Shown here: positions 15,111 to 23,725 of the stretch, in pieces | How positions within the stretch are numbered: the first letter of the stretch is position 1 | Layout: every line of letters begins with the position of its first letter | DNA from: Streptomyces sp. 8K308 | GTDB taxonomy: Bacteria; Actinomycetota; Actinomycetes; Streptomycetales; Streptomycetaceae | Reading direction: 5' to 3' | DNA: 64,000 nucleotides | NCBI RefSeq assembly: GCF_004348315.1 | Contig: NZ_SMKC01000006.1 | Location: 1 to 64,000 of the forward strand | Notes under the pieces: model-generated | Database searches by the model: none | Seen by the model: only the letters and a program-made list of their open reading frames with translations | What the model was told of the DNA's origin: nothing | Translations under genes and position numbers: made by a program

Positions 15111-17199
15111 GCCGCATGGCCGCCGGCACCATCAGGCAGCGGATCACCACCGCGTCCACGAAGATCGCCACCGCCATGCCGAAGCCCATCTGCTGCAGCA
15201 TCCGGTCGGCGCTGAGCAGGAAGGAGCCGAACACCACGATCATGATGGCGCCGGCCGCCGTGATCACCGAGCCGGTGTGCGCGAGACCCTCGCGCACGGC
15301 GCGCGCGTGGTCGCCGGTGCGCACCCACTCCTCGTGGATCCGGGAGACCAGGAAGATCTCGTAGTCCATGGAAAGGCCGAAGGCGATGGCGAAGATCATC
15401 ACCGGCAGGAAGGCCTCGACGGGGCCCGGCTCCGCGATGCCGAGCGCGCCCTCCTGGAACACCAGGGTCATCGCGCCCAGCGCGGCGCCGATGCTGACCA
15501 GGTTGAGCAGCGCCGCCTTGAGCGGGATCAGCACCGAACGGAACACCGCCATCAGCAGGACGACCGACACCCCGACGACGATGGCGACGAACAGCGGCAT
15601 CCGCTCGGCGACCTTGGCCGCGTAGTCGTCGACGGCCGCCGTGGCGCCGCCCACCAGGTACTCGGCGCCGGTGCGCCCGGCGAGCTCGGGCAGGACGTCG
15701 TCCCGCAGCTCGGAGACCAGCTCGGCGGTCGCCTCGTCCTGCGGTGCCGAGTCGGGGAAGGCGATCACGGTGGCCACCGCGCCGTCCTCGGTGGGGATGG
15801 GCCCGGCCGCGTGGGCTATGCCCGCAATGTCGTTCAACGTCTCGACGGCGGCGGCCGCCGCCTGCTCGGCTCCTTCACGGCCGCCGTCGGCGACCACCAC
15901 GAGCGGCCCGTTGAAGCCGGGGCCGAAGCCCTCGGCCAGCAGGTCGTACGCCTTGCGGCTGGTGTTGGCCGCCGGGTCGTTGCCGGCGTCCGCGAAACCG
16001 AGGCGCATGCCGAGCGCGGGGGCCGCGAGCGCGCCGAGCGCGACCACGGCCAGCACCAGCACGGCGAGCGGGCGGCGCTGCACGAACTCGCCGAGCCGCC
16101 GCCACGCCCGCCCCTCGGCGGCCCTGCCCTTCGCGGCGCGCTTCGCGGCCTTGGCGGTGAACTGGCGGGCGAAGCGCTTTCCGAAGATCCCGAGCAGCGC
16201 CGGCAGCAGGGAGAGCGCGGCCAGCATCGTCATCAGCACGGTCAGCGCCACGGCGAGCGCGATGCCCTGGAGCGAGCCGAGGCCGAGCGCCACCAGGCCG
16301 AGCAGGGCGACGATCACGGTGCAGCCGGCGAAGAACACGGTGCGTCCCGCGGCGTCGAGCGCGGTGGCGGCGGCGTGCTCCGGGTCGGCGCCGGCGATCA
16401 GCTCGCCGCGGTAGCGGGCGAAGATCAGCAGCGCGTAGTCGATGCCGACGCCGAGGCCGACCAGCATCATCACGTAGGGCGTGTAGTCGGCGACGGTGAA
16501 CAGGTGCGAGGCGAGCACCACCAGGCCGAGCGCGGAGCCGACCGCGAACAGCGCGGTGATCACCGGGAGTCCGGCGGCGATGACCGTGCCGAAGAGGAAG
16601 ACGCAGATCACCAGCGCGGCCAGGATGCCCATGCCCTCGGCGGCGCCGCCGCTCTCCTCGGTGAGCTGCCTGGCCGCGTCGCCGCCGAGCTCCACCTGGA
16701 GCCCTTCGCCCTGGGCGGTGCGGGCGGCGTCGAGCACCGCCTCCGTCTCGGCGAGCTCCATGCTCTCCGACGGCACGTCGAGGACCACGGTGACGTAGCC
16801 GACCGTGCCGTCCTCCGAGATGGCGGTGGCGTCGTCGTAGGGGCTCACCACCTGGGCGACCCGTGGGAGCTCGGCGACCTCGGCCAGCATGTCGGCGATC
16901 CGCCGTTCGACGGCCACGTCGCCCCGCAGCCCGTCGGGGTCGTGCAGCACGATGCTGAGGCTGTCGCCGGCCTGGGTCGAGCCGTGCTCGGCCAGCAGCT
17001 CGGCGGCGCGCTGCGACTCGGTGCCGGGCAGCGAGTAATCCTCGCGGTAGCCGTCGCCGGCGGCCGAGGCGCCGGCCCAGACGCCGACCAGCACCAGGAC
17101 CCACAGGACGAGCGCGAGCCAGCGACGCCGGTAGGAGAAGCCGGCGATCCTGGCGAACACGCCGGGGTCCGCCGAGGGTTGGGATGGGGTGGTGTACAT
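15034..17199 (-). CDS. MMPL-family RND transporter
   Basis: 721 aa. An N-terminal membrane anchor (WLALVLWVLVLVGVWAG) is followed by a periplasmic loop, then the typical 5-helix cluster beginning ALVICVFLFGTVIAAG and containing MLVGLGVGIDYALLIFARYR, and a second half containing FAIAFGLSMDYEIFLVSRIHEEW. The duplicated GxDY motifs (GIDYAL and SMDYEI) are the proton-relay segments. It would export lipids or hydrophobic compounds. It starts 23 bases after the CydX-like ORF, with GAGGAGC as ribosome site, so it probably belongs to the cyd transcript. Confidence 0.9.
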   Translation of the reverse strand: MYTTPSQPSADPGVFARIAGFSYRRRWLALVLWVLVLVGVWAGASAAGDGYREDYSLPGTESQRAAELLAEHGSTQAGDSLSIVLHDPDGLRGDVAVERRIADMLAEVAELPRVAQVVSPYDDATAISEDGTVGYVTVVLDVPSESMELAETEAVLDAARTAQGEGLQVELGGDAARQLTEESGGAAEGMGILAALVICVFLFGTVIAAGLPVITALFAVGSALGLVVLASHLFTVADYTPYVMMLVGLGVGIDYALLIFARYRGELIAGADPEHAAATALDAAGRTVFFAGCTVIVALLGLVALGLGSLQGIALAVALTVLMTMLAALSLLPALLGIFGKRFARQFTAKAAKRAAKGRAAEGRAWRRLGEFVQRRPLAVLVLAVVALGALAAPALGMRLGFADAGNDPAANTSRKAYDLLAEGFGPGFNGPLVVVADGGREGAEQAAAAAVETLNDIAGIAHAAGPIPTEDGAVATVIAFPDSAPQDEATAELVSELRDDVLPELAGRTGAEYLVGGATAAVDDYAAKVAERMPLFVAIVVGVSVVLLMAVFRSVLIPLKAALLNLVSIGAALGAMTLVFQEGALGIAEPGPVEAFLPVMIFAIAFGLSMDYEIFLVSRIHEEWVRTGDHARAVREGLAHTGSVITAAGAIMIVVFGSFLLSADRMLQQMGFGMAVAIFVDAVVIRCLMVPAAMRLMGRRAWWLPSWLGRLLPHLAVEGR

Positions 17200-17222
17200 G
17201 TGAGTGCTCCTCGAACGGTGAG

Positions 17223-17294
17223 TCAGCGCCGCTTGGCGCGGCGGGCGATCAGCGGGCCGACGAACAGGCCGGCGGCGGCGAGTGGGGTGCGCAT
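17223..17294 (-). CDS. CydX/CydS-like 23-residue peptide
   Basis: ATG 17294 with a strong GGGGGAGAG ribosome site, two bases after the cydB stop. Sequence: MRTPLAAAGLFVGPLIARRA, then KRR. A short hydrophobic stretch ends in a strongly basic tail. Proteobacterial CydX and firmicute CydS are tiny single-helix subunits encoded right after cydB and needed for bd oxidase stability. The position, coupling and size match, though the hydrophobic segment is short and no sequence identity to CydX is claimed. Confidence 0.6.
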   Translation of the reverse strand: MRTPLAAAGLFVGPLIARRAKRR

Positions 17295-17296
17295 GG

Positions 17297-18076
17297 TCAG
17301 CTCTCCCCCGGGTGGTGGTTGTGGTGTGCCGTGGTTCTCGCCGTGCGTCCGAGCCACCACTGGGCCGCCAGCAGCAGCGGCAACGCGACGCACGAAACCG
17401 GGAGTTGGAGCAACAGGGCGGTGTCGCTCGCCGCGTGCTCGGTCAGCGGCAGGCGGGCGCCGGCCAGCACCGGCAGGGCGGCCATCACGGCCGGGGTCAG
17501 CAGCCGGGACGCGGCGTCCGTCCGGCTGCCGGCCAACTGTCGTGCGCGCAGCAACGGTTCGCCGACCAGTCGGCGGACGGAGAGGCTCAGTCCGTGGGCG
17601 AGGAAGAGCAGCGCGACGACGGCCGCCGTCAGCGCGCCGGTCACGACCGGCGCGGGCCGGGGCTGTTCGCCACCGACCAGGAGCGAGGCGAGCAACCAAC
17701 CCCAGGAGCCGGCCAACAGCCAACTCCCCGCCACCACCAGGGCGTCGAGCACGGGCGCCGCCGACACCCGCCGCCACCAGAGACCCGCGTCCCGCAGCAG
17801 CCAGCCGGCGAGCAGCGGCACGAGGACCGGCAGCAGCCCGCCGAACAGCTCCCCCTCCAGGGCGGGGAAGCAGCCGGCGAACACCCCCGCGGCGGCGACC
17901 AGCCACACCTCGTTCGCGAAGAACAGCGGCCCGATGCCGGCGGCCAGCACCGAACCCCGCTCGGCCCGGCCCCGGCCGAGCAGCGGCAGCAGCATCCCGA
18001 GGCCGATGTCGGCCCCCGCCAGCACGAAGTAGCCGGCCACGAAGGTCGCGAGCAGCAGCGCGGCAAGCGTTTCCAT
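17297..18076 (-). CDS. cydB: Cytochrome bd oxidase subunit II
   Basis: 259 aa, shorter than the ~330-380 usual for CydB. Starts METLAALLLATFVAGYFVLAGADIGLGMLLPLLGR, the standard first helix, followed by PLFFANEVWLVAAAGVFAGCFP. Several helices expected in the second half are compressed, consistent with a short actinobacterial form. Ribosome site GGAGGGGA before ATG 18076, 10 bases after cydA. With CydA it forms the quinol:oxygen oxidoreductase used at low oxygen. Confidence 0.85.
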   Translation of the reverse strand: METLAALLLATFVAGYFVLAGADIGLGMLLPLLGRGRAERGSVLAAGIGPLFFANEVWLVAAAGVFAGCFPALEGELFGGLLPVLVPLLAGWLLRDAGLWWRRVSAAPVLDALVVAGSWLLAGSWGWLLASLLVGGEQPRPAPVVTGALTAAVVALLFLAHGLSLSVRRLVGEPLLRARQLAGSRTDAASRLLTPAVMAALPVLAGARLPLTEHAASDTALLLQLPVSCVALPLLLAAQWWLGRTARTTAHHNHHPGES

Positions 18077-18086
18077 GGTCCCCTCC

Positions 18087-19337
18087 TCACCCGACGCGGA
18101 GGTCCGCGTGGCGCGGCCCCCGGGCGGCGGCACGCAGCAGCAGCCACCAGTTGACGGCGATCAGCGCGGCGAACAGCGGCACGAAGACGGCGAGCGACAG
18201 GCGCATCTGGACCGCGGACACCTGCGAGACGGCGTCCTCAGTGCGCAGCAGCCCGTACACCACCCACGGCTGCCGGCCGGCCTCCCGGAACACCCAGCCG
18301 GCGATCATCGCCACGTAGGGCAGCGGCACCAGCGCCATCAGCGTCAGGTGCCAGATCCGCAGCCGCCGCACCGCCCACGGCCACAGCGCGAGCAGCCCGC
18401 TGGCCAGCAGCGGCAGCGTCAGCAGCGCGAAGGCGAGCAGCATCGTGAGCCCCGCGCCCCTGGTCACCGCGGCGTCAGGCAGGTAGTCGCCCGGGCCGAA
18501 GCGCGCCACCATCTCGGCCTGCACGCGGGCGAGTTCGGCGGTGTCGTGGTCGAACGTGGCCGCCTTGGCCGGCTGCCACTCGCGGATCGCCGCCATCTGC
18601 GTGCCGCCGAAGACGACGGTGACGAACAGCGCCGGCAGCGCCGTGAAGACCCCGACGCGCAGCGACCGCCGGAAGAAGCCGTCCGGCTCCTCGCCACCCC
18701 TGAACAGGTGGTAGGCGCTCACCCCCGCCATGAACACGGCCGCCGTGAGCAGCGCCCCCGCCGTGATGTGCCCGAAGGCCAGCAGCGTGTTGGGGTTGGT
18801 CAACAGCGCGACCGGCTCCGCCAGTTCGAGCCGCCCTTCGGCCGTCTCGGCGTGCCCGCGCGGGTGGTTGAGGAAGCCGTTGGCGACGAGGATCCAGTAG
18901 GCGGACAGGTAGGCGGTGAGGGTGACCACCCACAGCGTCGCCAGGTGCACCCAGCGGTTGAACCGGTCCCAGCCGAGCAGCCACAGTGCGAGGAACGTCG
19001 ACTCGACGAAGAACGCCAGCACGGTCTCCAGCGCCAGCGAGGCCCCGAACGCGTCGCCCGCGTAGTGCCCGAGCCCGGCCCAGGCCATGCCGAGCTGGAA
19101 CTCCATGAGGATGCCGGTGACGATGCCGACGCCGTAGTTGATGACGTAGAGCCGCCCCCAGTACCTGACCACGCGCAGGCGCGTCTCGCCGCCACCGCGC
19201 ACCGTCGCCCACGTCTGGAGCACCGCCAGGATGGTCGCGAGACCGAGGGTCAGCGCCACGAACAGGAAGTGCCCGCCGGCGGTCAGGGCGAACTGCCACC
19301 GGGCCAGGTCAAGGGTCTCCGCTTCCACGTCCCCCAC
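18087..19337 (-). CDS. cydA: Cytochrome bd oxidase subunit I
   Basis: About 416 aa. LDLARWQFALTAGGHFLFVA carries the high-spin heme His; GHITAGALLTAAVFMAG carries the low-spin heme His; GRQPWVVYGLLRTEDAVS is the conserved segment near the end. The Q-loop is the short type. Start is a GTG at 19337 or 19328; neither has a good ribosome site, and upstream frame extensions are not conserved. No Rex-type palindrome (TTGTGAA half-sites) is visible in the 97-base gap upstream. First gene of cydA-cydB-small peptide-mmpL. Confidence 0.88.
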   Translation of the reverse strand: MGDVEAETLDLARWQFALTAGGHFLFVALTLGLATILAVLQTWATVRGGGETRLRVVRYWGRLYVINYGVGIVTGILMEFQLGMAWAGLGHYAGDAFGASLALETVLAFFVESTFLALWLLGWDRFNRWVHLATLWVVTLTAYLSAYWILVANGFLNHPRGHAETAEGRLELAEPVALLTNPNTLLAFGHITAGALLTAAVFMAGVSAYHLFRGGEEPDGFFRRSLRVGVFTALPALFVTVVFGGTQMAAIREWQPAKAATFDHDTAELARVQAEMVARFGPGDYLPDAAVTRGAGLTMLLAFALLTLPLLASGLLALWPWAVRRLRIWHLTLMALVPLPYVAMIAGWVFREAGRQPWVVYGLLRTEDAVSQVSAVQMRLSLAVFVPLFAALIAVNWWLLLRAAARGPRHADLRVG

Positions 19338-19434
19338 GGTCGCGGCACGACATGGCGGCCCGCGTCCCCCGCCGGCTGACACCGGGCGTACCCCAGCGGT
19401 TGCGGCCGGGCGTGGCGCCGTACCACCCGGGTTG

Positions 19435-20094
19435 TCAGTGGTGTGGGTGCGCGGGCTCCGGGTTCTCGCACCACGGGTCCTGGCAGTGGGTGACGTACTC
19501 CTCCCGCGTGGGCGTGTCGAGGCGCCGCCCACCGAGGTCGCCTGCGGTCCAGCTGACGCGACCTGGCCGGTCGCCGGTTCGGGAACGGCAGAACTCCGTC
19601 ACGGCGGCACGGAGGAGGCCGACCGGCAGGGTGCTGCGCCGATGGTGGTAGCGCGGAACGCAGGGGTCGGCGACGACCTCGGGATCGACCGACGGCGGCG
19701 TTGGGTTGTCCGAGATCCACACCTGGTCGGCGACGCTCGGATCCAGCCGCGCCGTGGAGCCCTGCGGAACGAGCCAGGTGAGGGCGCCGTGGCCGGTCCT
19801 GGCGTTCACCACGACGCGCAGCAGGCTGACGAACCCGCCCAGGTGGTCGGCGGCGCCGGGCTGCCGAGCGGCGAAGCCGAACTCGGCCGTCACCCCGCCG
19901 TACGGCCGGTCAAGGGCCGGCAGGCCGGCGAGCACCGCGCGCAGCCCCGTCGCGACGTGCTCAGGCACGGCCTCCGCCACGGGGCGCGGTTCCGGGATCG
20001 GGCTGTTCTCGATCAGCTCGGTGATCAGCCGCTCCGTCTCCGACCACGAGGCCGGCCGGCGCCATCGGCCGTGCAGGAAGACGTACAGGTCCAC
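19435..20094 (-). CDS. Hypothetical protein
   Basis: 219 aa, soluble, acidic/aromatic (MDLYVFLHGRWRRPASWSE at the start). It ends in a His-rich HCQDPWCENPEPAHPHH, which with the preceding Cys could bind a metal. GTG start is 9 bases after the LuxR-type regulator stop on the same strand. Central LVPQGSTARLDPSVADQVWISDNPTPPSVDPEV is reminiscent of actinobacterial immunity-like proteins, but no family is claimed. Confidence 0.55.
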   Translation of the reverse strand: MDLYVFLHGRWRRPASWSETERLITELIENSPIPEPRPVAEAVPEHVATGLRAVLAGLPALDRPYGGVTAEFGFAARQPGAADHLGGFVSLLRVVVNARTGHGALTWLVPQGSTARLDPSVADQVWISDNPTPPSVDPEVVADPCVPRYHHRRSTLPVGLLRAAVTEFCRSRTGDRPGRVSWTAGDLGGRRLDTPTREEYVTHCQDPWCENPEPAHPHH

Positions 20095-20103
20095 GGTCAG
20101 GCC

Positions 20104-20787
20104 CTAGCTCAGCCAGCCCGGCGTGATCATGCCGGACTCGTAGGCCAGGATGACCAGTTGGGCCCGGTCGCGGACGTCGAGCTTCGTCATGACGCGGCTG
20201 ACGTGCGTCTTGGCGGTCGCCGGGCTGAGGACGAGCCGGCGCGCGATCTCGTCGTTGGTGAGCCCCGCCCCCACCAGACCCATCACCTCGCGCTCCCGCT
20301 CGGTCAGCGCGTTGAGCCGAGGGCTCGGCTCCGGCTGGCGCGCCCTGCGGCTGGCGAACTCCGCGATCAGCCGGCGGGTGATCGCCGGCGCGATCAGCGC
20401 GTCGCCGCGCGCGCAGACCCGGATCCCGTGCAGCAGCTCCATGGGCTCGGTGTCCTTCACCAGGAACCCGGACGCCCCGGCGCGCAGCGCGCCGTACACG
20501 TAGTCGTCCACGTCGAACGTGGTGAGGATGACGACCCGCACGTCCGCGAGACGCTCGTCCGCGACGATGGCCCCGGTGGCCGCGAGACCGTCCATCTCCG
20601 GCATCCGGATGTCCATCAGCACCACGTCCGGGCGGGTTTCCCGCGCCAGCGCCACGGCCTCCGTCCCGGTGGCCGCCTCGCCGACGACCTCGATGTCGTC
20701 CTCGTCCTCCAGGATCGACCGGAACCCGGCCCGAACGAGCCGCTGGTCGTCGGCGAGCAGGACACGGATGCGGTTGGTCGCGGTCAT
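20104..20787 (-). CDS. NarL/LuxR-family response regulator, orphaned
   Basis: 227 aa. Receiver domain RVLLADDQRLVRAGF, phospho-acceptor Asp in VVLMDIRMPEMDG, Lys in LVKDTEP; then a LuxR helix-turn-helix LTEREREVMGLVGAGLTNDEIARRLVLSPATAKTHVSRV. Family members pair with HisKA_3 kinases normally encoded next to them. No kinase is present: immediately upstream is a truncated DUF4097 gene and then a LysR gene. The long frame upstream of 20787 is an antisense shadow. Confidence 0.9.
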   Translation of the reverse strand: MTATNRIRVLLADDQRLVRAGFRSILEDEDDIEVVGEAATGTEAVALARETRPDVVLMDIRMPEMDGLAATGAIVADERLADVRVVILTTFDVDDYVYGALRAGASGFLVKDTEPMELLHGIRVCARGDALIAPAITRRLIAEFASRRARQPEPSPRLNALTEREREVMGLVGAGLTNDEIARRLVLSPATAKTHVSRVMTKLDVRDRAQLVILAYESGMITPGWLS

Positions 20788-20849
20788 GCCGGCCAGCGTA
20801 AACGGGCCGGCTGTCGGGCCGGCGGCCACCGAGGCCATCGTCGCGGCGC

Positions 20850-21209
20850 TCAGAGGCTGCGGGCGGTGACGTCGCCGTGCGAGGTGGTGGCGCGGATGTC
20901 GAGTTCGGCGGTGCCGTCGTTCCTGAGGGCGTTGCTGACGCGGCCGTAGCCGGTGCCGGCGTCCAGGGCGGCCGAGACGCCGGCGGCCGCGGTGACCGAG
21001 ATGTCGCCGGACTGGGTGGTCAGCGTCACCGTGCCGCGCGTGGCCTCGGCGATCCGGATGTCGCCCCGCGCGGTGCTGAGCTCCGCGGGGCCGCCCAGCC
21101 GGCCGACCTCGACGGTGGTGTCGGCGCGGTCGGCGGTGATGGACGGGACGCGCCCGGCGGGGATGTCCAGGATGGCGACACTCCCGTTGCAATCGATCGA
21201 AAGCGAACG
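20850..21209 (-). pseudogene. C-terminal remnant of a DUF4097 (adhesin-like beta-helix) gene
   Basis: Reading leftwards in frame gives a repeated beta-strand pattern: ILDIPAGRVPSITADRADTT, VEVGRLGGPAELSTARGDIR, TQSGDISVTAAAG, TSHGDVTARSL and a TGA at 20850-20852. The SGDI/RGDI/HGDV turns are diagnostic of DUF4097. The frame is open back to the TAG at 21210-21212, which is also the stop of the LysR gene, and no start codon with a ribosome site lies between. Full DUF4097 proteins are ~250-300 aa, so more than half the N-terminus is missing. Confidence 0.75.
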
Positions 21210-22109
21210 CTACGCGCGAGACGGCGGACGGCCGGCCGAGGAGACCTGCTGGCACCAGGCGGTGAGGCGTTCCGCGAGGGGGTGCCAGGGGCGGTCGGAC
21301 GGGCCCGTCAGGGAGAGGTGGCGGGAGACGGTGCGGGTGAGCGGGACCATGGTCAGCCGGTGGTCGAGCAGCGTCGCCAGCAGCCCCGGCACCACGGAGA
21401 CGCCGACGCCGCCGCGCACCATGGCGAGCAGCGTGCCCATGTCCCGCACCTCGTGCGCCCATTGGAACCGGGCGCCGGCCAGCCGGTAGGCGCGCTCGAT
21501 GTAGGGCTGGCAGCCGCCGGTGGAGAGGATGAAGGGGTCGTCCTCCAGGTCCACGAGGTCGATCACCGGCTCGGCGGCCAGCGGGTGGTCGCGGCGCAGC
21601 AGCGCCTGGAAGGTGTCGGTCGCCAACGAGACTCCGGGGGGCGGCTCCTGGCCGACGAGGATGGCGAGCTCCACGACGCCGTCGCGCAGCCACTCCCCCA
21701 CCTCGTCGTCCTCGCCCTCCAACACCTCGACCCGAACGCCGGGGAACGCGTCCTTCCAGCCCTCAAGCAGCGCCGGGACCACGCCGAGACAGGCCGACAG
21801 CGTCGCGGCGAGCCGCATGGTCCCGGCCGGCTCGCCGCGGGCGCCGGCGGCCAGCTCGCAGACGGTGGCGTGCGCGTCGACGGCCTGGCGGGCCGGGGTG
21901 AGGATCCGCTCGCCGAACGCCGTCGGCCGGGGCCGGCCCGGGCCGCGCACCAACACGGGTACGCCGAGGGCGCGTTCGAGCGCGGCCACCGAGTGGGAGA
22001 TGGCCGACTGGCTGATGCCGAGCTCGTCGGCCGCGCTGCCGAAGCCGCCGTGGTCGAGGACAGCGAGGAAGGCCCGCAGGTGGGTGATGCCGACGTTCAT
22101 CCCACTCAT
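21210..22109 (-). CDS. LysR-family regulator
   Basis: About 299 aa. N-terminal helix-turn-helix HLRAFLAVLDHGGFGSAADE, LGISQSAISHSVAALERALG; C-terminal ligand-binding domain with ACLGVVPALLEGWKDAFPG and GGVGVSVVPGLLATLL. ATG at 22109 or 22100. Divergent from an EamA-type transporter with a T-N11-A palindrome between them, so it almost certainly regulates that gene. Its stop codon abuts the DUF4097 remnant in the same frame, marking an insertion or deletion junction. Confidence 0.88.
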   Translation of the reverse strand: MSGMNVGITHLRAFLAVLDHGGFGSAADELGISQSAISHSVAALERALGVPVLVRGPGRPRPTAFGERILTPARQAVDAHATVCELAAGARGEPAGTMRLAATLSACLGVVPALLEGWKDAFPGVRVEVLEGEDDEVGEWLRDGVVELAILVGQEPPPGVSLATDTFQALLRRDHPLAAEPVIDLVDLEDDPFILSTGGCQPYIERAYRLAGARFQWAHEVRDMGTLLAMVRGGVGVSVVPGLLATLLDHRLTMVPLTRTVSRHLSLTGPSDRPWHPLAERLTAWCQQVSSAGRPPSRA

Positions 22110-22165
22110 GGTCCGCGCCCACCCGGAGCGTCGCAACGACTTTGCGCCGTGCGGCGCCGGTAGGT

Positions 22166-22182
22166 CATGAGCGGCGCTCATG
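22166..22182. promoter_or_regulatory. LysR box between lysR and eamA genes
   Basis: CATGAGC-GGC-GCTCATG is a perfect 7+7 palindrome whose ATGAGC...GCTCAT core satisfies T-N11-A. It lies 56 bases from the regulator start and 88 bases before the transporter start. A second palindrome, GCCGGCA-4-TGCCGGC, is at 22221-22238. Confidence 0.7.
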
Positions 22183-22270
22183 GGGGCCGCGCGCCGCTTG
22201 TTGGCGACTCGCGCCGGCGCGCCGGCAGCATTGCCGGCACGACGCTGACGAGAGGGCGAGAGGGGCGGTT

Positions 22271-23230
22271 GTGGAGCGGCGCGACGAGACGCGGTGGCTG
22301 CCGGGCTTTCTGGGCCTGTCACTGATGTGGGGGTCGAGCTTCGCGCTGATCAAGGTCGCGGTGGACGCGGACGTGCCGCCGGTGTGGGTGGCGCTGTGGC
22401 GTTGCCTGTTCGGGGCGTTGGCGCTGGCCGCCATCACGGCGGCGCGGCGCGACGCGTTCCCGCGTTCGCCGGCCACCTGGGGCCACGCCCTGGTGGTGGC
22501 GCTGATGCTGAACTCGGTGCCGTTCGCGCTGCTCGCCTACGGCGAGACCCGGGTCAGCTCGGTGCTGGCCGGGATGATCAACGCGGCCACGCCGCTGTCC
22601 ACGCTGCTGTTCACCCTGGCGCTGGTGCCGGGCGAACGGCTGACGCGTGGCCGGCTGGCCGGCCTCGCCACCGGCTTCTGCGGGGTGCTGGCGATGCTGG
22701 GCGGCGACATCGGCGGCGTCGGCGACGTGACGCTGGCCGGCGCCGCCGCCTGCCTCGGCTCGACCCTCTGCTACGGCGCCGGCTTCGCCTACACGCGCCG
22801 CTTCTTCGCCGACCGGCCCGGCTCGGCCGCCGCGCTCTCCACCAGCCAGCTGACGTGCGCCACGGCGCAGTTGGCGCTCGCCGCCCCGCTGCTGGGCGGC
22901 CCGCCGTCGTGGCCGGGGTGGTCGGCGGCGGCCGCGCTCGTCACCCTCGGCGCGCTGGGCACCGGCGTCGCCTACATCCTCAACCTCCGCGTCATCCGCG
23001 AGGCGGGGCCCACCGTGGCGTCGACCGTCACCTACCTGATCCCGCTGTGGTCCACGCTGCTCGGCATGCTGCTCCTCGCGGAGCCGCTGGGCTGGCGAAC
23101 GGCCGCCGGCGCGCTGCTGGTGCTCGCCGGGGTCGCCCTGACGCGGGCGCGCGGCGCGGGCGGTGGGAAGCTGGACCATGCCCGTGACGAACCCATGGCT
23201 GGCCGGCCCGGCGCCCGACCGCAAGCTTGA
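22271..23230 (+). CDS. EamA-family drug/metabolite transporter
   Basis: 319 aa, ten predicted helices in two EamA repeats. FLGLSLMWGSSFALIKVAV and AYGETRVSSVLAGMINAATP in the first; LGALGTGVAYILNLRVIREA and VTYLIPLWSTLLGMLLLAEP in the second are family hallmarks. GTG 22271 follows GAGAGGGG. Would export amino acids, nucleosides or toxic metabolites; substrate unknown. Its last 53 bases overlap the next gene in another frame. Confidence 0.88.
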   Translation: MERRDETRWLPGFLGLSLMWGSSFALIKVAVDADVPPVWVALWRCLFGALALAAITAARRDAFPRSPATWGHALVVALMLNSVPFALLAYGETRVSSVLAGMINAATPLSTLLFTLALVPGERLTRGRLAGLATGFCGVLAMLGGDIGGVGDVTLAGAAACLGSTLCYGAGFAYTRRFFADRPGSAAALSTSQLTCATAQLALAAPLLGGPPSWPGWSAAAALVTLGALGTGVAYILNLRVIREAGPTVASTVTYLIPLWSTLLGMLLLAEPLGWRTAAGALLVLAGVALTRARGAGGGKLDHARDEPMAGRPGARPQA

Positions 23231-23687
23231 CCGCGCGCGTCTCGAGGAGCGCGTCCTCAACCTCCTGTCGTCGCAGAACATGTGCGTCGTGGCGACGACC
23301 GGCCCGAACGGGCCACTGGCCACGCCCGTGCGCTACTTCCACCTCGACTTCACGCTGCTGTTCACGGCCGTGGCCACCTCGCCGAAGATGCGGAACATCG
23401 CGGCCGACCCCCGCGTCTCGCTCGGAGTGTTCGCGCCGCTGGTCGGCCAGGCCAGCAGCCGTGGCGCACAACTCTTCGGCCGCGCCAGGGTGTTGGCCCC
23501 GGAGGATCCGGAGTTCGACCACTACTGGCCGGCCTACCGCTGGCAGTCGGACCACGTCGAGCGCTCCCGCCCGCTGGACGAGCCACCGACCGCCCCGCTG
23601 GTGGTGGTCGAGGCCGAGCGGATCGTGTACACGGAGCACTGGCTGCGGCGCGAGGGCTACGCGCCACGGCAGTTCTGGCGGCGGTAG
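23178..23687 (+). CDS. Pyridoxamine 5'-phosphate oxidase-family flavoprotein
   Basis: 169 aa. Split-barrel fold signature: LLSSQNMCVVATTGPNGPLA, TPVRYFHLDFTLLFTAVATS, KMRNIAADPRVSLGVF. ATG 23178 with GGGAAG ribosome site, inside the end of the EamA gene. Family members bind FMN or F420 or heme; which one cannot be told. The overlap suggests co-expression with the transporter. Confidence 0.8.
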   Translation: MPVTNPWLAGPAPDRKLDRARLEERVLNLLSSQNMCVVATTGPNGPLATPVRYFHLDFTLLFTAVATSPKMRNIAADPRVSLGVFAPLVGQASSRGAQLFGRARVLAPEDPEFDHYWPAYRWQSDHVERSRPLDEPPTAPLVVVEAERIVYTEHWLRREGYAPRQFWRR

Positions 23688-23725
23688 GGCTGGCGCGCCG
23701 GGCCGAAGCATCCCCGACCCGGGCG

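Noticed and set aside
15055-18318. A 1087-codon open frame on the plus strand.
   Set aside because: It runs antisense to mmpL, the CydX-like ORF, cydB and part of cydA. Its product is His/Gln/Arg/Gly-rich without any domain, as expected of GC-rich shadow frames.
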